DNA of 64,000 bases, taken from the NCBI GenBank assembly GCA_038380435.1, contig JAWZYU010000008.1, positions 73,794,020 through 73,858,019 of the forward strand. The letters run 5' to 3'. The notes beneath the pieces are model-generated. The model ran no database searches. It saw nothing but the letters and a program-made list of their open reading frames with translations, and was not told the origin of the DNA. Source of the stretch: Ryuthela nishihirai (taxonomy: Eukaryota > Arthropoda > Arachnida > Araneae > Heptathelidae). Each line of letters starts with the position of its first letter. Positions within the stretch are counted from its first letter, which is position 1. Shown here one piece after another: positions 1-11,559 of this stretch. The translations under genes and the position numbers were made by a program.

Positions 1-34
1 CAATTCTAACAAGGTCCTGTTTGACATTGTCTGC

Positions 35-238
35 TCACCGCATCCTAGGTCTCCCCCTCTTTCTGAGACCTCTAGGCACACTGTTCATAACCCTATTCAC
101 CAATCTATAATTATTCATACGGGCAACATGGCCAAACCAACGGAGCCTCTCTCTACACAATATGCTGCTTAAAGGAGGTTGCAAACTCCTTTGCCTAACA
201 TCATCATTAGTTACAAAGTTGAACCACCTAATACCCAA
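35..238 (-). pseudogene. RTE-a C-terminal fragment
   Basis: Reads RERLRWFGHVARMNNYRLVN then RGLRKRGRPRMR, the C-terminal signature common in RTE/BovB proteins (WFGH..R, GRP..RW). It continues in frame off the first codons to the window edge. The same segment is present, differently broken, at 28700-28870 on the plus strand. Confidence 0.8.
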
Positions 239-668
239 GATACTACGTAAGCATCTAGAATCAAAAGCATCTAGTTTCCTGTTATCTTATTTATACAGCG
301 TCCAAGTTTCACTACCATAACTAACCCTAGAAATAACCAAACTATTATAGAGTCTAATTTTAGTCTTTAGGTATACACCTATTTCTCCACACTCTCCAAT
401 GATTCTTAAAAGCCCCAGCAACAATCCCTCTTCGTCTGTTAATCTCATGCCACACATCACCAGTATCTGTTACATAGCTCCAAAGATAATTAAACTGTGA
501 CACCTACTCAAGACTGCAACCATTCAGATTAACTGAATCACAGCCTGCCTGACCATTTTTCATCACTTTAGTTTTCTCTCTGTTTATAACCAAACCTACT
601 CTACTACCAGTCTCATCAACAGCTCGCATCGACATCATTTGCCAAAACTGCTAAATCATCAGCATAAT

Positions 669-1318
669 CTAAATCAGAAATTTTCGTATCTCCAGTCCAT
701 TTAAGGCCAAAATCTTTCCCTTGAAGTGAATTTCGCATAACATAATCAATAAACAAGCTAAAGAGAAAGGGAGACAAAATGCACTCTTGTCGAACAATAA
801 AGTAATGCTAAACCAATTGTTACAAGACTTACCAACTCTCACACACGACTCAGTGTTATTATAGAGAGCTTTCATTATGTTAACTAACTTGTCTGGTATA
901 CCATATGATTTCACAATCAACTACAAATTATGACGATCAACAGAGTCGAAAGCTTTTTTGAAATCAACAAAGCTAGCAACCAAAGGTTTCTGAAACTCTA
1001 AACATTTCTCAAGAATCTGCCTAAGTGAAAATATCTGATCAACACATCCCCTACCACTTCTGAATCCACATTGCTCATCACGCAATTGACTGTCAACCAG
1101 ATTCTTAATTCTATTAAGCACAATCATGGAAGGAACTTTACTGGAACAGAGAGTAGGCTGATACCCCTATAGTTATCACAAGAACTGTGTTCACCTTTTT
1201 TGGAAATAGGGATAATAATAGCTCTGGTAAAATCCTTAGGAACCATGCCTTTATCATAAAAGATATTCATAATTTCAGTCATCCAAGTGGTAACAGAAAC
1301 ATTCCCAGCTCTAAGCAT
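669..1318 (-). pseudogene. RTE-a reverse transcriptase fragments
   Basis: Two adjoining open stretches in different frames carry reverse transcriptase motifs. 1124-1318 has AIIIPISKKGEHSSCDNYRG. 921-1127 has EQCGFRSGRGCVDQI and VDFKKAFDSVDRHNL, the conserved Gly-Phe-Arg block and first catalytic Asp motif. 669-920 continues with YGIPDKLVNIMKALY. The frame changes between blocks and the YxDD motif is lost, so this is a pseudogene. Confidence 0.85.
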
Positions 1319-1337
1319 TTCTGTAGTACTACCATCT

Positions 1338-1464
1338 ATGTGTTGTTTTTCTGCTGAGGTCCTGCCATCCTCTCAGATCTACTTTGGCATATAAACTGAC
1401 AGGCTCCTGTCAGACCTCTGAGGCAAGCAGCTGCTTGAGGGGGTATTTATTTTATTTATTTTAA
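1338..1464 (+). mobile_element. SINE2 fragment inside RTE-a
   Basis: Matches the body and 3' end of the SINE2 family (full copy at 29538-29740): TTTTTCTGCTGAGGTCCTGC, CAGGCTCCTGTCAGACCTCT and GCAGCTGCTTGAGGGGGTAT. It lacks the tRNA-like head. It splits the reverse transcriptase of the surrounding LINE, so it inserted later. Confidence 0.85.
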
Positions 1465-1694
1465 GTTTAGAAATAGCCAAAATTACTTCAGATTGTGTTA
1501 TAGGGCCAACATTAAAGCTACAAATGCATCTATCATAATTAAAACAATATAAGTAGAACTAACCACATTGTTTAGAACATCACTGAAATGCTCAGCCCAC
1601 CTAGCCATGACAGAATCTTCACTTTCTATAATCTTACGTTGTTTATCCTTCAATCTCTGTATGCCTGTCCATTTTCTACCACACAAAACATTAA

Positions 1695-2243
1695 CTATCT
1701 GGTACAGCTCTCTGCTGTTGTGCTAACTGCTTCCTCAGCTTTGTCAGCCAAGCCATCAATCCAAAGATTCTTATCAGCAGCTAACTGATCCTTTACATGT
1801 TTATTAAGCTCTCTGTAATGCTTTCTGTTAGGACTAGTAGGGTATTGATTAAGGACATTCCTGCAGTTCTTTCTTTCCGAAATAAGCTCAAGTGCCTTAT
1901 CACTCAGATAATTCTGTCTCTTCTGCTCCTTTTTTCCTAAAAGAGTACTGTTAGTGTCCAAAAAAGCCTGTTTAAAATGATCCCATTCTTCCTCAACTTC
2001 AGTAGTAAGCATACCATGACTGTCATAATGACTAAGTAACCTATCATGGTAAGCTTTGGCAATAACTGGGTCTTTCAGTGCTTCAGTATTAAAAGTAAAT
2101 TTTTTAGTCCTAGCACAACACTTTTTAAGTTGCAAGACACTTTTAAAAAGGTAATGGTCAGATCCAATTTCAGCTCCCCTATATGCCTTGGTATTCCTAA
2201 CAGAACTAGCCCATTTGCTGTTAATTAATATGTAATCAATCAT
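1695..2243 (-). pseudogene. RTE-a endonuclease C-terminus and linker
   Basis: 182 codons begin with IDYILINSKW and include GAEIGSDHYLF, the final catalytic Asp-His motif of the endonuclease. A charged linker follows (KKEQKRQNYLSDKALELISE), as in other RTE proteins. A stop separates it from the next downstream block. It lies between the endonuclease and reverse transcriptase blocks of the same relic. Confidence 0.85.
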
Positions 2244-2563
2244 ATTCTTATGCAGCCCATCGGGTGAAACCCATGTGTACTTATGTATGTCACGGTGTTT
2301 GTAATAAGTGTTAGTTATTCTGAATCCATTGAGTTTACTTACCTGTAGGAGACATTGCCCATTGCAGCTACCAATACCAAAAGGGCCTATTACTCCTCCT
2401 CAAAGGTCAGAGTCAGTACCAACTTTGGCATTGAAGTCACCTAGAACAAGGGTAATATCTCCTTTCTTGACAGAATTCAAAATATTCTGAAGTTGTCCGT
2501 AAAACCTATCCTTCTCATCCTCATCGGCCTCCTCAGTGGGGGCATAACAGCAGATAACAACAA

Positions 2564-3151
2564 TTAGTCTTTAATGCTTGTCTGAAATTTTGCTGTAAGA
2601 AACCTTTCATTAATGCACTCATATCCTAGAAGAGCATCACTAGCATGTCTGCTGAGCAGCAGACCCATGCCTTCGTGATGCTTTCTATCCTCCCTCCCTG
2701 TAAATATAAATTTAAAGTTATTTTTAAGTATCTCACCTTTACCTGTCCATCTGGTCTCTTGCAAGCCTAGAATATCTAGGTTATAGTGCTCGAATTCCTG
2801 CATGATGACATCAAGAGAATAATCTCTATATAATGTCCTCACGTTCCACGTTCCTGCAGAGAGAAAAGGATTAGTAGAATTTTTAAAGAAACTAGGTTTA
2901 TTGAGATAGGTAGGGCCAACAAAATGAAACAGCCCCCTGATCGCAGGCATGGGGCAAAGACCTGTTCCTCCTCCGCTAAAGGCTGAAGTCACCAAGGCTG
3001 GTAGGAACTTCAGGCACCATCTTTTCAAGTGGACTTTTTCAAGAGCCATATGGCCTGCCCGAGACACATTGCTCCAGTTTAGGTTTGACAATGCCCAATT
3101 AGCTAAGTAAGGTTCAGGTACCTGCGATGACCTCTGATTAGGATTATCCAC
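2564..3151 (-). pseudogene. RTE-a endonuclease fragment
   Basis: An open stretch of 195 codons ends in the N-terminal half of an apurinic-like endonuclease: GTWNVRTL (metal-binding Asn), ILGLQETRWTGKG (catalytic Glu), and GMGLLLSRHASDALLG. It stops after FQTSIKD, where the better preserved copy at 19853-20416 continues into the CYAPTED block, so this copy is disrupted there. Any methionine within the first third is arbitrary, because that part overlaps the untranslated leader in the other copy. Confidence 0.85.
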
Positions 3152-3660
3152 CAGCTGATATAAGGTATCCCATGCCTCTGTTCACTTAGAGCTGGCAACC
3201 CAGAAGCAAACAGAAAACACAGTGGCAGATTCTCCCTCAACAGAGGCCCACCAGTGCAGCAAGTCCAGAATCCATAATCAAGCTCAAATCCATAAACAAA
3301 TCCAGTCTAGTAGGTATAAATGGTCAGTGCCAGGACCCTGTGAAGTTGACCACTCCTCAGCAGGGTTGAAAAAAAAAGATAAAAGTGGCCATAGATGACC
3401 AGATCAGTAGGCCATACTGAACTGGCAGCCCTCCCCTTCTGTTCCTTTCCAAAAGAGAATATCTCTTTTGAAAAGTACTAACAGCCTGCACCACGAGAAG
3501 GTGGGGTCGGACATTAGGTGCTAAACCTGGCCGGTTCTCTGCATCATCACTAGGGATTAGTACACAAACTCCTCCAGTCTCGGCCGGTTCTCTGCATCAT
3601 CACTACGGATTAGTACACAACCTCTCCTTCCAGTTTATGCCTAGCTACCATTTCCAGACC

Positions 3661-4629
3661 ATTTCCAATACCATATCCATATACTCCATTTCCAATACCA
3701 TATCCAAATACTCTCAATTCACCCCTCAGACTAAAATAACCAAAAATAACCATTCATTGAAAGTCGTTGTCAGAATTTTTGTCATCTGCTAGCTGTTAAG
3801 AAAAGGTCCCATCAGTCAGTTAATTTCTGGAAATTTGAGTCTGCCATTTAAGGAAATAATCTTGTCATTCAAGATTAAAGGGAACCACTTTCGATAGCCA
3901 AGCAAGAGTCTGCTGTGAATACCTTCGGACAACAAAGAGCCCCTCAAACATCCTGATTGGCATCCTATCATAAAACAATCTCTAAGTTCCTTCATACTCC
4001 TACCCCATTCTTCATACTTCTTCGCACGTTTAAATGATTCCAGAGTAATACTTGTAATACATCTGGATTTTATATCCATGTAAACTGACCGCTCTGTACC
4101 ACATTTCCAACTTATTGAAACTGCCTTATTTGTTCTTCCACAGTGTTTATTACTTCCCCTATATTATTGCTTTTTTTTCTTCCTTCAGTTCTTTTATGGT
4201 TATCATGTCTCCATATCCCCTAGCTTTAACAGTGTTTGTAGTTGAATGACAACTTAATATATGCATCTGTTTTATGAATAGGATAATATAATAAAAGGAA
4301 ATAGATATTAATATATAAAAAAAAATTAAGAGAAGTTTAAAGAAAAAAATCTCTCCCAAGTTTCTTGGAGGGGGCTATGGCCCCCTGGCTCCCACCTTAT
4401 GACTGCCACCGTTTGTGTGTGCCAGTCTGCTTATGCACTCAGCCACCAGAAGAACTAGGAGCACCAAACTTTGCATGAACTTTCCCTTCATCCAGGCAAA
4501 GACTATAGGCTATGTGCAAACCTACAGGGGTGAACCAAAACTGGAGTGGGAGAGTTTGAATTTCTTGAAATCAAATCAAATCTTGCATTAGCGATTAAAA
4601 ACCAGTGTCTCTCATAGACTTAGCATTGA
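3661..4629. other. Unassigned flank with one unrecognised ORF
   Basis: Starts with two tandem copies of a roughly 25-base CATTTCCAATACCATATCCA motif (3650-3715). On the minus strand 3816-4079 is an 87-codon open stretch, extendable upstream in frame to about 4165, with KKYEEWGRSMKELRD, MIGCQSGCLRGSLL and LLLGYRKWFPLILNDKI. It looks like conserved protein rather than random sequence, but I do not recognise it. It may be an exon of another gene or a transposon fragment. Confidence 0.3.
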
Positions 4630-5400
4630 CAGTTATTCAAAATCATGTGGGGAGTGCCATGTAATTACAACTTTAGAAAGATTCAGACTTCCCCTAAAGA
4701 GGGGGAAAATTATACCAGGAAGTGTGTGTGTGGGGGGGGGGGGGGTCAAATAAATTGTAATGAGCTTTATGCTACATGAAAGCTTCTGGAGTGGGGAGCA
4801 CCATCTACTACATACTCTAGTGAGTTTCAGACCTCCTGTAAAAGTGGAGGATGAAATTTTTATCATACACAGTGCATGGGGAGGTGGGGGGGGGTAAAAC
4901 CATTGTAATGAGTTTTATGCCAAATGAAATCTGGCAACATGGAGAGTGCTATCTACTTACTATGTACTTTAGAGTTTCTGATCTCCACTAAAAGAGGCAG
5001 ATAACTTTTTATTGGGGGAAGGGGGTGATCATTATTGAATGATCGTAATGAGTTTTATAACATATGAAAGTTTCAACTAGAGACTATCTACTATACTGCA
5101 GAAAGCTTCAGAACTCACCCAAAAGAGGATGAAATTTTCGTTGAGTGGAAGTGGTAGCAGGAATTAAAACAATTGTGATGATTTTTATTCCCAATAAATA
5201 CTTCTTATGTGGGGAGCACAATCTACTATATATCTTAGAGAGTTTCAGAACTCCCCAGTACCCCAGTAGAAATTTTTACCAGAGGGTTGCAGGGGGAGGA
5301 GGGGGGTAAGAAACAATCATAATGAATTTTATGCAACAAAAATGCTTGCAACATTGAGAGTGCAATCTACTCTATACTTTAAATAGTTTCAGATTTGAGC
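4630..5400. repeat. Diverged tandem repeat array (about 140-bp units)
   Basis: About five imperfect units repeat the order: ATGAAAGCTTCTGGAGTGGG-like start, a GAGTTTCAGA motif, a purine-rich GAGG..GAAATTTT block, a G-rich run, then TTGTAATGAGTTTTATGC. The units are strongly diverged. A G13-14 run occurs near 4732. The same kind of unit appears at 11560-12260. Confidence 0.7.
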
Positions 5401-5683
5401 AACGACAGGTAATTCTGCTAGTATAAAATAATGGAAAAAACAAAGTAGATATTATTTTAATTGTACTGTTGCATTCTTCAGCTATCAGTAGTAAAGGCTT
5501 TAAAATTGTATTTGCAGAATAAAAAGTTATTGAAAAAATAATGTATATTTTAATTCAAGATCAAGAACTATCTAGTAAAAAGTTTCAAACTATATTTGTG
5601 GAAATATATCACATATAAAGGAAAACAATGGCATTATTTGAAGTATGCTTTAACACATTTCAATTACTATAAGCCCACTCTGG

Positions 5684-5986
5684 GAGTGGGAGTTGGCTCA
5701 GTTGGTAGTGTGCCTGGTTCATAATCTGCATTTCCCAAGCTTGAGCCACATCTGGTCCACCATTGAGATTTATCTCTGCAAAACTCTACCCTGCCCTCTG
5801 TCAGTATGGGACACTGATGGACTTGGAAAGGCTGCTTTCCATTGGATGGGACGTTAAGCCATGGCCCTATGTGCAGGAGAGTCATTTTTGCCAACTTAGC
5901 TGCTATACAATGGGCTGAATGGCTCTTGACCTGTCCAATTAGCCCATTGTGTAGAGAAAGTGTTGCTCAGAAGTGAAACAACCCAA
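5684..5986 (+). mobile_element. SINE1 copy (tRNA-Met-like head)
   Basis: The head GGCTCAGTTGGTAGTGTGCC and TGGTTCATAATCTGC correspond to the A box and the CAT-anticodon arm of an elongator tRNA-Met. The SINE1 body then follows (CAGTATGGGACACTGATGGA, GATGGGACGTTAAGCC). The 3' half is diverged but ends in the usual CAACCCAA. Confidence 0.85.
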
Positions 5987-6356
5987 ATAAGTCCACTCTA
6001 CTGATATGATACAGTTGCTAAGACTGATATCCTCTTGGTGAACATTTTATTCAGTTCAAAACTGCCACTCAGGATATTTCAAGAGTTTGTCAAGTGTTGG
6101 AGATTTAAATAATGGTTTAAAGCATCTAGCAATGAGTGCATTGATAATTTCAAAATTCCCATCAGTTTGTTTTCATCTATTAATACATGTTGACATTCCT
6201 ACAGTTCTTAAAGTAAATAGGAGAAACACTTGATCATTGGGTAATGCGTGCTGTTCTAAAACCATTATATTAAGCATTTTGTGTTTTAATTTTATGATCT
6301 GTAATAAATTGCACTTCGAGATTTTAATTTTTTTTCAATTTAACATTTTATTTTAG

Positions 6357-6408
6357 CCTCTTCCCTTCCGAATTTTACTTCAGACACCTTCATTGGAAAA
6401 AAGTTTCA
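6357..6408 (+). CDS. TBC1D9: TBC1D9-like exon A (internal, N-terminal region)
   Basis: A 52-base exon lies between a TTTTAG acceptor and a strong GTAAGTAAG donor. It reads PLPFRILLQTPSLEKSF, matching the family's PYRIL.QTP motif just before the conserved SRKEI..HWEWLE stretch. It starts in phase 0 and leaves one base for the next exon; that base completes an ATT codon with exon B. It is too short to find by ORF length, and the support is the family motif, both splice sites and the phase. The upstream exons carrying the start codon were not found between 1 and 6356. Confidence 0.82.
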
Positions 6409-7549
6409 GTAAGTAAGATTTTGCTTCTAAGTTTGGTCACATTGATTATTCTATATTTTAAAGTTACTACTAAAGTATTGACTTGATATACTGAAAGCCA
6501 CCAAAAGTGCACATATAGTCATGTACTAAAACACAAGTAAAAAAAAATCAAGTTATTGTTTTTTTGCAAATCACTCTGCATATCATATATGTGATAGGTT
6601 TGTTTTTTGGCAAATTTTTGAAACAAGTAAGGTTAAAAGAAAAACACTTGTCTTCTCTGTTTGCCAATGGTGCAATTTTATTTATAGTTTCATGCATATT
6701 TATTATTTTTTTTTTCTATACAAATTTATGTACATTGTGGTTTGGTATGCCACATCCATTAAAGTTTTTGCTTAACCTGAAGTTTGTTTAGTTTCACCTG
6801 AAAATCGGTGGTGCACTGTGCAAAGTTATTGAGTAGACTTTTTAATTTAAGATATAGAGCAATGGTGTTCAACCCTTTTAGTATGGTGAATTTTTTTTCA
6901 ATTATAATCCTGCAATATACTAGCATTTATTATCAAGTAAAAGTATTTTTTTTATCATACCCTTTGACAAAAGTGCAGGTTGGCCAGGATGCTGCTATAT
7001 ATAGATCACAAAATAAAATGAATTGCAAGTTAAAAAAATATTGAAACAATTTAACATTACAATAGGTAAAAACTCAATTACATTAAAAATCTAATGTGAA
7101 AAAAATTCTGCATTGAAGACACAACCAAAAGGTATGCTGTGATCAAAGGTTTGAATATTCCTGATATAGAATATTATTGTGCATATTTCCTGAAGTAACA
7201 CACTATGCTGCAAAAGTTACCATTGAACACAGCAAATTTGAGAGTTTTCATTCAAGTGAATAAATGAAAGTTCATTATAATGAGCACCAATATTATGAGA
7301 AAAGCCTTTAAAATGTGATTTTTTAACTCCTGCCAATTTTTAATGCTTAGACATGTTAAGTTCCATTAGAACAAATTTAATTTAAGAATTAATAATAAGA
7401 ATTAATTAAGAATAATTAAGAATTCAATACAATGATGAAAAATCAACTCAATACAATGATGCCCTTTATGCAATTAATACTTTTGTAGAGTTTGTTGAAA
7501 CATTTTTTTTTCATTTAAATAATAAACATCATTTCAATGTTCGTTCAAA
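6409..7549. other. Intron 1, left part: no gene seen
   Basis: Very AT-rich sequence after the exon A donor. The open frames at 6564-6791 and 6808-7044 are low-complexity T-rich translations with no motif. Nothing else is recognisable here. Confidence 0.5.
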
Positions 7550-8264
7550 GCATATTGCATTTTAAGCAAGGCCTATGTATGCACATATTAATTGATGCAT
7601 AATAACACTGTCTTAGCATTAAATGCCCTTGAGCAGACCCTAGCCGACATTATAAGCTGATTAACTTTCATTGCTTCTTATGAAAAGTCAGCAACATTCT
7701 TAACATAGCTTGCATTAACTTATAGAAACTTTTAACTTATAAAAGTTCCATAGTAAAAGATGGAGTTTAAAGGATATATTATCATAATTTTGTCATCTTC
7801 CTCAATATCATAAGGCTAGCTCACCTGGTCTTACTGGTGCCATTGTCAATGTCTTCGATGCTGACTTATGTACGGTTATCTGTCAGTTGTCTTGTCATTG
7901 TTGCTGTCTTTAATGCTCCTGCCATGGGTTGATAACACTGTTATAACTTAATTCAAGCCATAAATAACAACCTTCATGTAAACAAAAGGACAAGTAGATA
8001 GCATTAAGTTTCAACAGTGTCACTACCCCACAGCAGCATCATTAAAGGCTGCAGCAACAAAAAGGCAACTAACAGACAACAGTATGTAAGTCAATACAGA
8101 AGACATCAAGTGACTATCAGCACTAGCAAGACCTTGTGAGCCAACCTTAGGATGCTCAGGAATATGGCAAAATTATATTAATATATACCTTTAAACTCCA
8201 TCTTTTACTTCAGAACATTTACACTTTAAAAGTCTCTATAAGTTAATGCAAGCTATGTTAAGAG

Positions 8265-8645
8265 TTGGGTTTCTCTGAGCGGCACTTTTTTGTACACAAC
8301 AGGCTAAATAGCTAGGTTACAACTACCCTGAAGGCTCAGAAAAGGTTAGGGGGAGGAGACCCATTGGAACAGCTGTTGAAAGGCAGATGGTAGTCTCCTG
8401 TCAAGGCCATTCAGCATGTTCTTTAACGCGCACAGGGTTTGGCTCTCCTGCACATGGGGCCATGGCTTAAAACATCCCATCCGATGGATGGTGGACTTTC
8501 CAAGCCCATTGGTACCCCCTACTTACTGAGGGCAGGGAGGTGAGTTTTGTGGAGATAAATCTCAACACTGGCCCAGCTAGGACTTGTAACCTGAGAACTG
8601 CAGATTGCAAGCCTAGTGTGCTACTGACTGAACCACCCCTGCCTC
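8265..8645 (-). mobile_element. SINE1 copy with perfect 12-bp TSD
   Basis: A near full-length minus-strand SINE1, from the 3' end (TTTCTCTGAGCGGCAC) to the tRNA-like head (CACTAGGCTTGCAATCTGCA read in reverse). It is flanked by CTATGTTAAGAG at 8253-8264 and 8646-8657, which marks it as a retroposed insertion into the foldback element. Confidence 0.92.
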
Positions 8646-8729
8646 CTATGTTAAGAGAGTTGCTTGTATTGCATAAGAAGCAATGAAAGTTAATCAGCTT
8701 ATAATGTAGGCTAGGACCTGCTCAAGGGT

Positions 8730-9093
8730 TGGGTTGGGTTGTTTTACCTCTGAATGGCACTTTTTTGCACACCATGGGCTAAATGGCCAAGTCACAAGGA
8801 CCCCAAAGGCTTAGAGAAGGTTGGGGGAGATGACCCATTGGAACAGCTGTTAGGAGACAGATGGTAGCCTCCCATCAAGGTCATCAGGCATGTTCTTTAA
8901 TGTGCACAGAGTATGGCTCTCCCACACACGAGGCCATGGTTTAACGTCCCATCCGACAGATGGCGGCCTTTCCAAGCCCATCAGTATCCCCTACTGACCG
9001 TGGGCAGGGCAGAGAGTTTTGTGGAGATAAATCTCAACACTGACCCAGCTGGGACTCAAACCTGGGAACTGCAGATTACAAGCCTGGCGTGCT
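8730..9093 (-). mobile_element. SINE1 copy with perfect 14-bp TSD
   Basis: A minus-strand SINE1 flanked by ACCTGCTCAAGGGT at 8716-8729 and 9094-9107. The 5' end of the tRNA-like head is truncated. It is the second SINE inserted into the same arm of the foldback element. The frame at 8913-9113 is a translation of this repeat, not a gene. Confidence 0.92.
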
Positions 9094-9199
9094 ACCTGCT
9101 CAAGGGTGTTTAATGCTAAGACAGCATTATTGTGTATACATTAAATATGTTTTTAATACCTGCTGTGTTTTAAATGTATCTCTTTATATGCACCAAAGC

Positions 9200-10096
9200 A
9201 TAACACTCCATGCTGCTGAATAATGACATTATCAGTCTTCCATATTTAAGAGTAAGTGTGGCCATCTTGTGTTTCGAGCAGTTTTCCAAACTTTTTGTTA
9301 ATGGCTGTGGTTGTTAAATGCTGAAAAGAGAAAATAGTTCACCATAGAGTTTAAGATATCAGTATTTACAAAACATCAAAAATGGCATTAAAAAAAGGAT
9401 GTTTTAAGAAACAACCTGAAGTTATCAACTCTATCAACAATTCCAAAGAACGGGGTACAAACTCTAGTCCACATTTAAGAAAAAACATGTCAAATGATTG
9501 GAAATGCATCAAAATAGCTGTTAATAAGAAGTAAATAAAGTTGTATTTCAGTGGCATTTTGAAAGAAGAAATTAAAATCTATGAAATGGCTATTCACAAA
9601 CAAGCTCACAATTATGCCATTAATATTTGTAATAGAAATATTGAAAGCATCTTCTGGCTAGTTGTGCTGTTTTTTTAAAATTGCAATGCAAAATTTTTAA
9701 AATTTAGATGCATGTGGCAAAGGTAATTGGGCAATTTGGCAAGAAAGATATATATCCCAAAGATACATATTGTAAAATTTCTTAAAATGTTGCAACCCTT
9801 CCAGAAAATGTTTTAAATCTGTCTATTCCAAGCATTACGGCATATTGGAAGCATGTTTGCCTTTTTACAAATTTTGCAAAGTACCAAAGCAATGTCAAGG
9901 TAATCCTTGTTTTCGAACAAGGTTTACTTTGTAATTACGTAGAGAAACTTTTCCAAGCAATAAATGAACAAATTGTTAAGGTAACAATTCAGAGCACATT
10001 TCGTATTGAAACATATGCATTATGTAGACAATACCTAGTATACATAATTTGTTGAAATGGGTAATGCCACTTTAAGAGATTATTTAATATGTAGTC
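9200..10096. other. Intron 1, middle: no gene seen
   Basis: AT-rich sequence without recognisable repeats or coding motifs. The 63-codon minus frame at 9366-9557 has no family resemblance. Confidence 0.45.
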
Positions 10097-11511
10097 CAAA
10101 ATTAAAGCAACAAGCATCAAAACTGGGGAAAAAACTTGGGGAAACTGCATCAAAACTGGGGAAAAACGTTTAAGAGATTGAAGTGAAAGTTATTGATGTA
10201 ATGTGATCTGTGTCATCCTGGGACAGAAAGCATTGAATATCCAAGCATTCAGAAACAAGCTCATGAACAGCTGGATAGAAGGGAAATGTGTATCAGGTGA
10301 ATGCATGCAAATGAAGAAATAGTGCCCCAAAGTTGTCAGTATGGTGCATGGTCGCCTCTGGCAGCAATGCAATCCTCACTGACTGTCTAGCAGATCCAGA
10401 GGAAGAAATTTCTGTGTTTCATGCAGAGCAGATCATAGCTTCCAGAGAGTTGTGGAAGGGAGGCAGTGAGCAAAAATCCACTACCCTACAGCATTCCAGA
10501 TATGTTCTATGGGATTCAGGTCTAGTGATCATGATGGCCAATCCATAACAGCGATATCTTCACTCTCAATGTCCAATCCATAAGCAAAGTTCTGTGAGCT
10601 CAGGCATTGTCATCCATTAAGAGAAATTCTGGACACACTGCACTTCTGAAAGGATGAACATAAGTATCCAGGATCAGATCTTGATATCTGACACCAGTCA
10701 GACTTGCAGATTTACCCTTATGATCTCATGGAGAAGTGTATGACCATTGTTACATATTCCAACCAGACCATCATTCTATCATTTCCATATTGGTCCCTTT
10801 CCCAGATGTGGGATGGATGAAATCATGTCTCACATTCTCTCCATTTGAATGCCTGCAGAGAATCACATTTGCATCTGAATCTCGACTTATCAGTAAAAAG
10901 CACATTGGCCCATAATTACTGGATCCATTTGACGTGCTGGTGACACCATTGTAAATTAGTTCTTCTGTGGGCAGGAGTCAAGCAAATGCAAACAGCAAGT
11001 TGTCTTACATAGCGGTCACTGTTATATCTTCTGTAAACTGTGTATTGTGATACAGTCCTTCTGATGGATGAGATGAGCACTGATGTGAGTTATTGCACTC
11101 TCTCTGTGGTGCCTCATGGGAATAGCAGATAAGGATCATCCCATGCTGAAATCACCTTATGATGTCCTTATCCAGATCTTTGAGAAATATTTTGAGTCTC
11201 TTGAAACTGCTCCACTAGCAGCTAACAACAGGATAATTCAGATATAGCCATCTCACCATTTCAGCTTGACATTGCCCTGATTAGTCTACCTATGGCACTT
11301 TTCCCTCAACAAATTGTTCAAATGACTTTTCTGTGACATGTTCAGAATGTTGCATGTCTTTCTTGTTGACTTTGGAAGACTAATGCACACACTTCTGCAT
11401 TTTCAATCACTTGCCTTTTATATATGTATATGACTTGCATTTGCTGACCATGCAAAATTCTCACATGACATTTTTATTGTGTTTTTGCCTATCTTCCTGT
11501 TGCTTTTTACT
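10097..11511 (-). mobile_element. Decayed Tc1/mariner-like transposon
   Basis: About 1.4 kb with weak terminal inverted repeats (AAAGCAACAAGCATCAAAAC on the left; the reverse complement of CTATCTTCCTGTTGCTTT on the right). The minus strand encodes broken Tc1 transposase motifs in the expected order. A local duplication of GCATCAAAACTGGGGAAA lies next to the left end. Confidence 0.8.
10335..11370 (-). pseudogene. Tc1-like DDE transposase pseudogene
   Basis: Minus-strand translation in shifting frames shows WCHQHVKW, FTDKSRFRC (first catalytic Asp), NDRMMVW.GI, LMDDNA.AH (second catalytic Asp) and DWPS.SPDLNPIEHIWNA (DPNPIEH signature). Many stops and frameshifts make it inactive. The plus frame at 10333-10548 and the minus frame at 10190-10372 are shadows of this pseudogene. 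Confidence 0.85.
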
Positions 11512-11559
11512 TGATATTTGTCTGTTTGTCAGTTTATGGATTTGTCAAAACAATTGTTC

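Larger units (their letters stand above)
1..3660 (-). mobile_element. RTE/BovB-like LINE relic (RTE-a), 3' end cut by window edge
   Basis: Reading the minus strand from about 3660 down to 1 gives the order 5' leader, AP-type endonuclease, linker, reverse transcriptase and a C-terminal tail with RKRGRPRMRWADN. This layout and these motifs are typical of RTE-superfamily LINEs. The frame is broken many times, so it is dead. A second copy of the 5' half (19885-21003) and a copy of the 3' end (28596-29010) in this window confirm the element boundaries. A SINE fragment at 1338-1464 interrupts the reverse transcriptase. The 5' leader of this copy has a local duplication near 3525-3625. Confidence 0.9.
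7550..9200. mobile_element. Foldback (long inverted-repeat) element split by two SINEs
   Basis: The left arm (about 7590-7940) and right arm (about 8000-8260, 8646-8715 and 9108-9150) are inverted copies. For example ACTGTCTTAGCATTAAATGC on the left pairs with GTTTAATGCTAAGACAGCAT on the right, and AGTAAAAGATGGAGTTTAAA pairs with TTTAAACTCCATCTTTTACT. The arms meet at a loop near 7950-8000, so the whole element folds into one hairpin. Outer ends are vague (7555-7600 and 9140-9195). Two minus-strand SINE1 copies interrupt the right arm. No transposase ORF is present, so it is non-autonomous. Confidence 0.85.
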
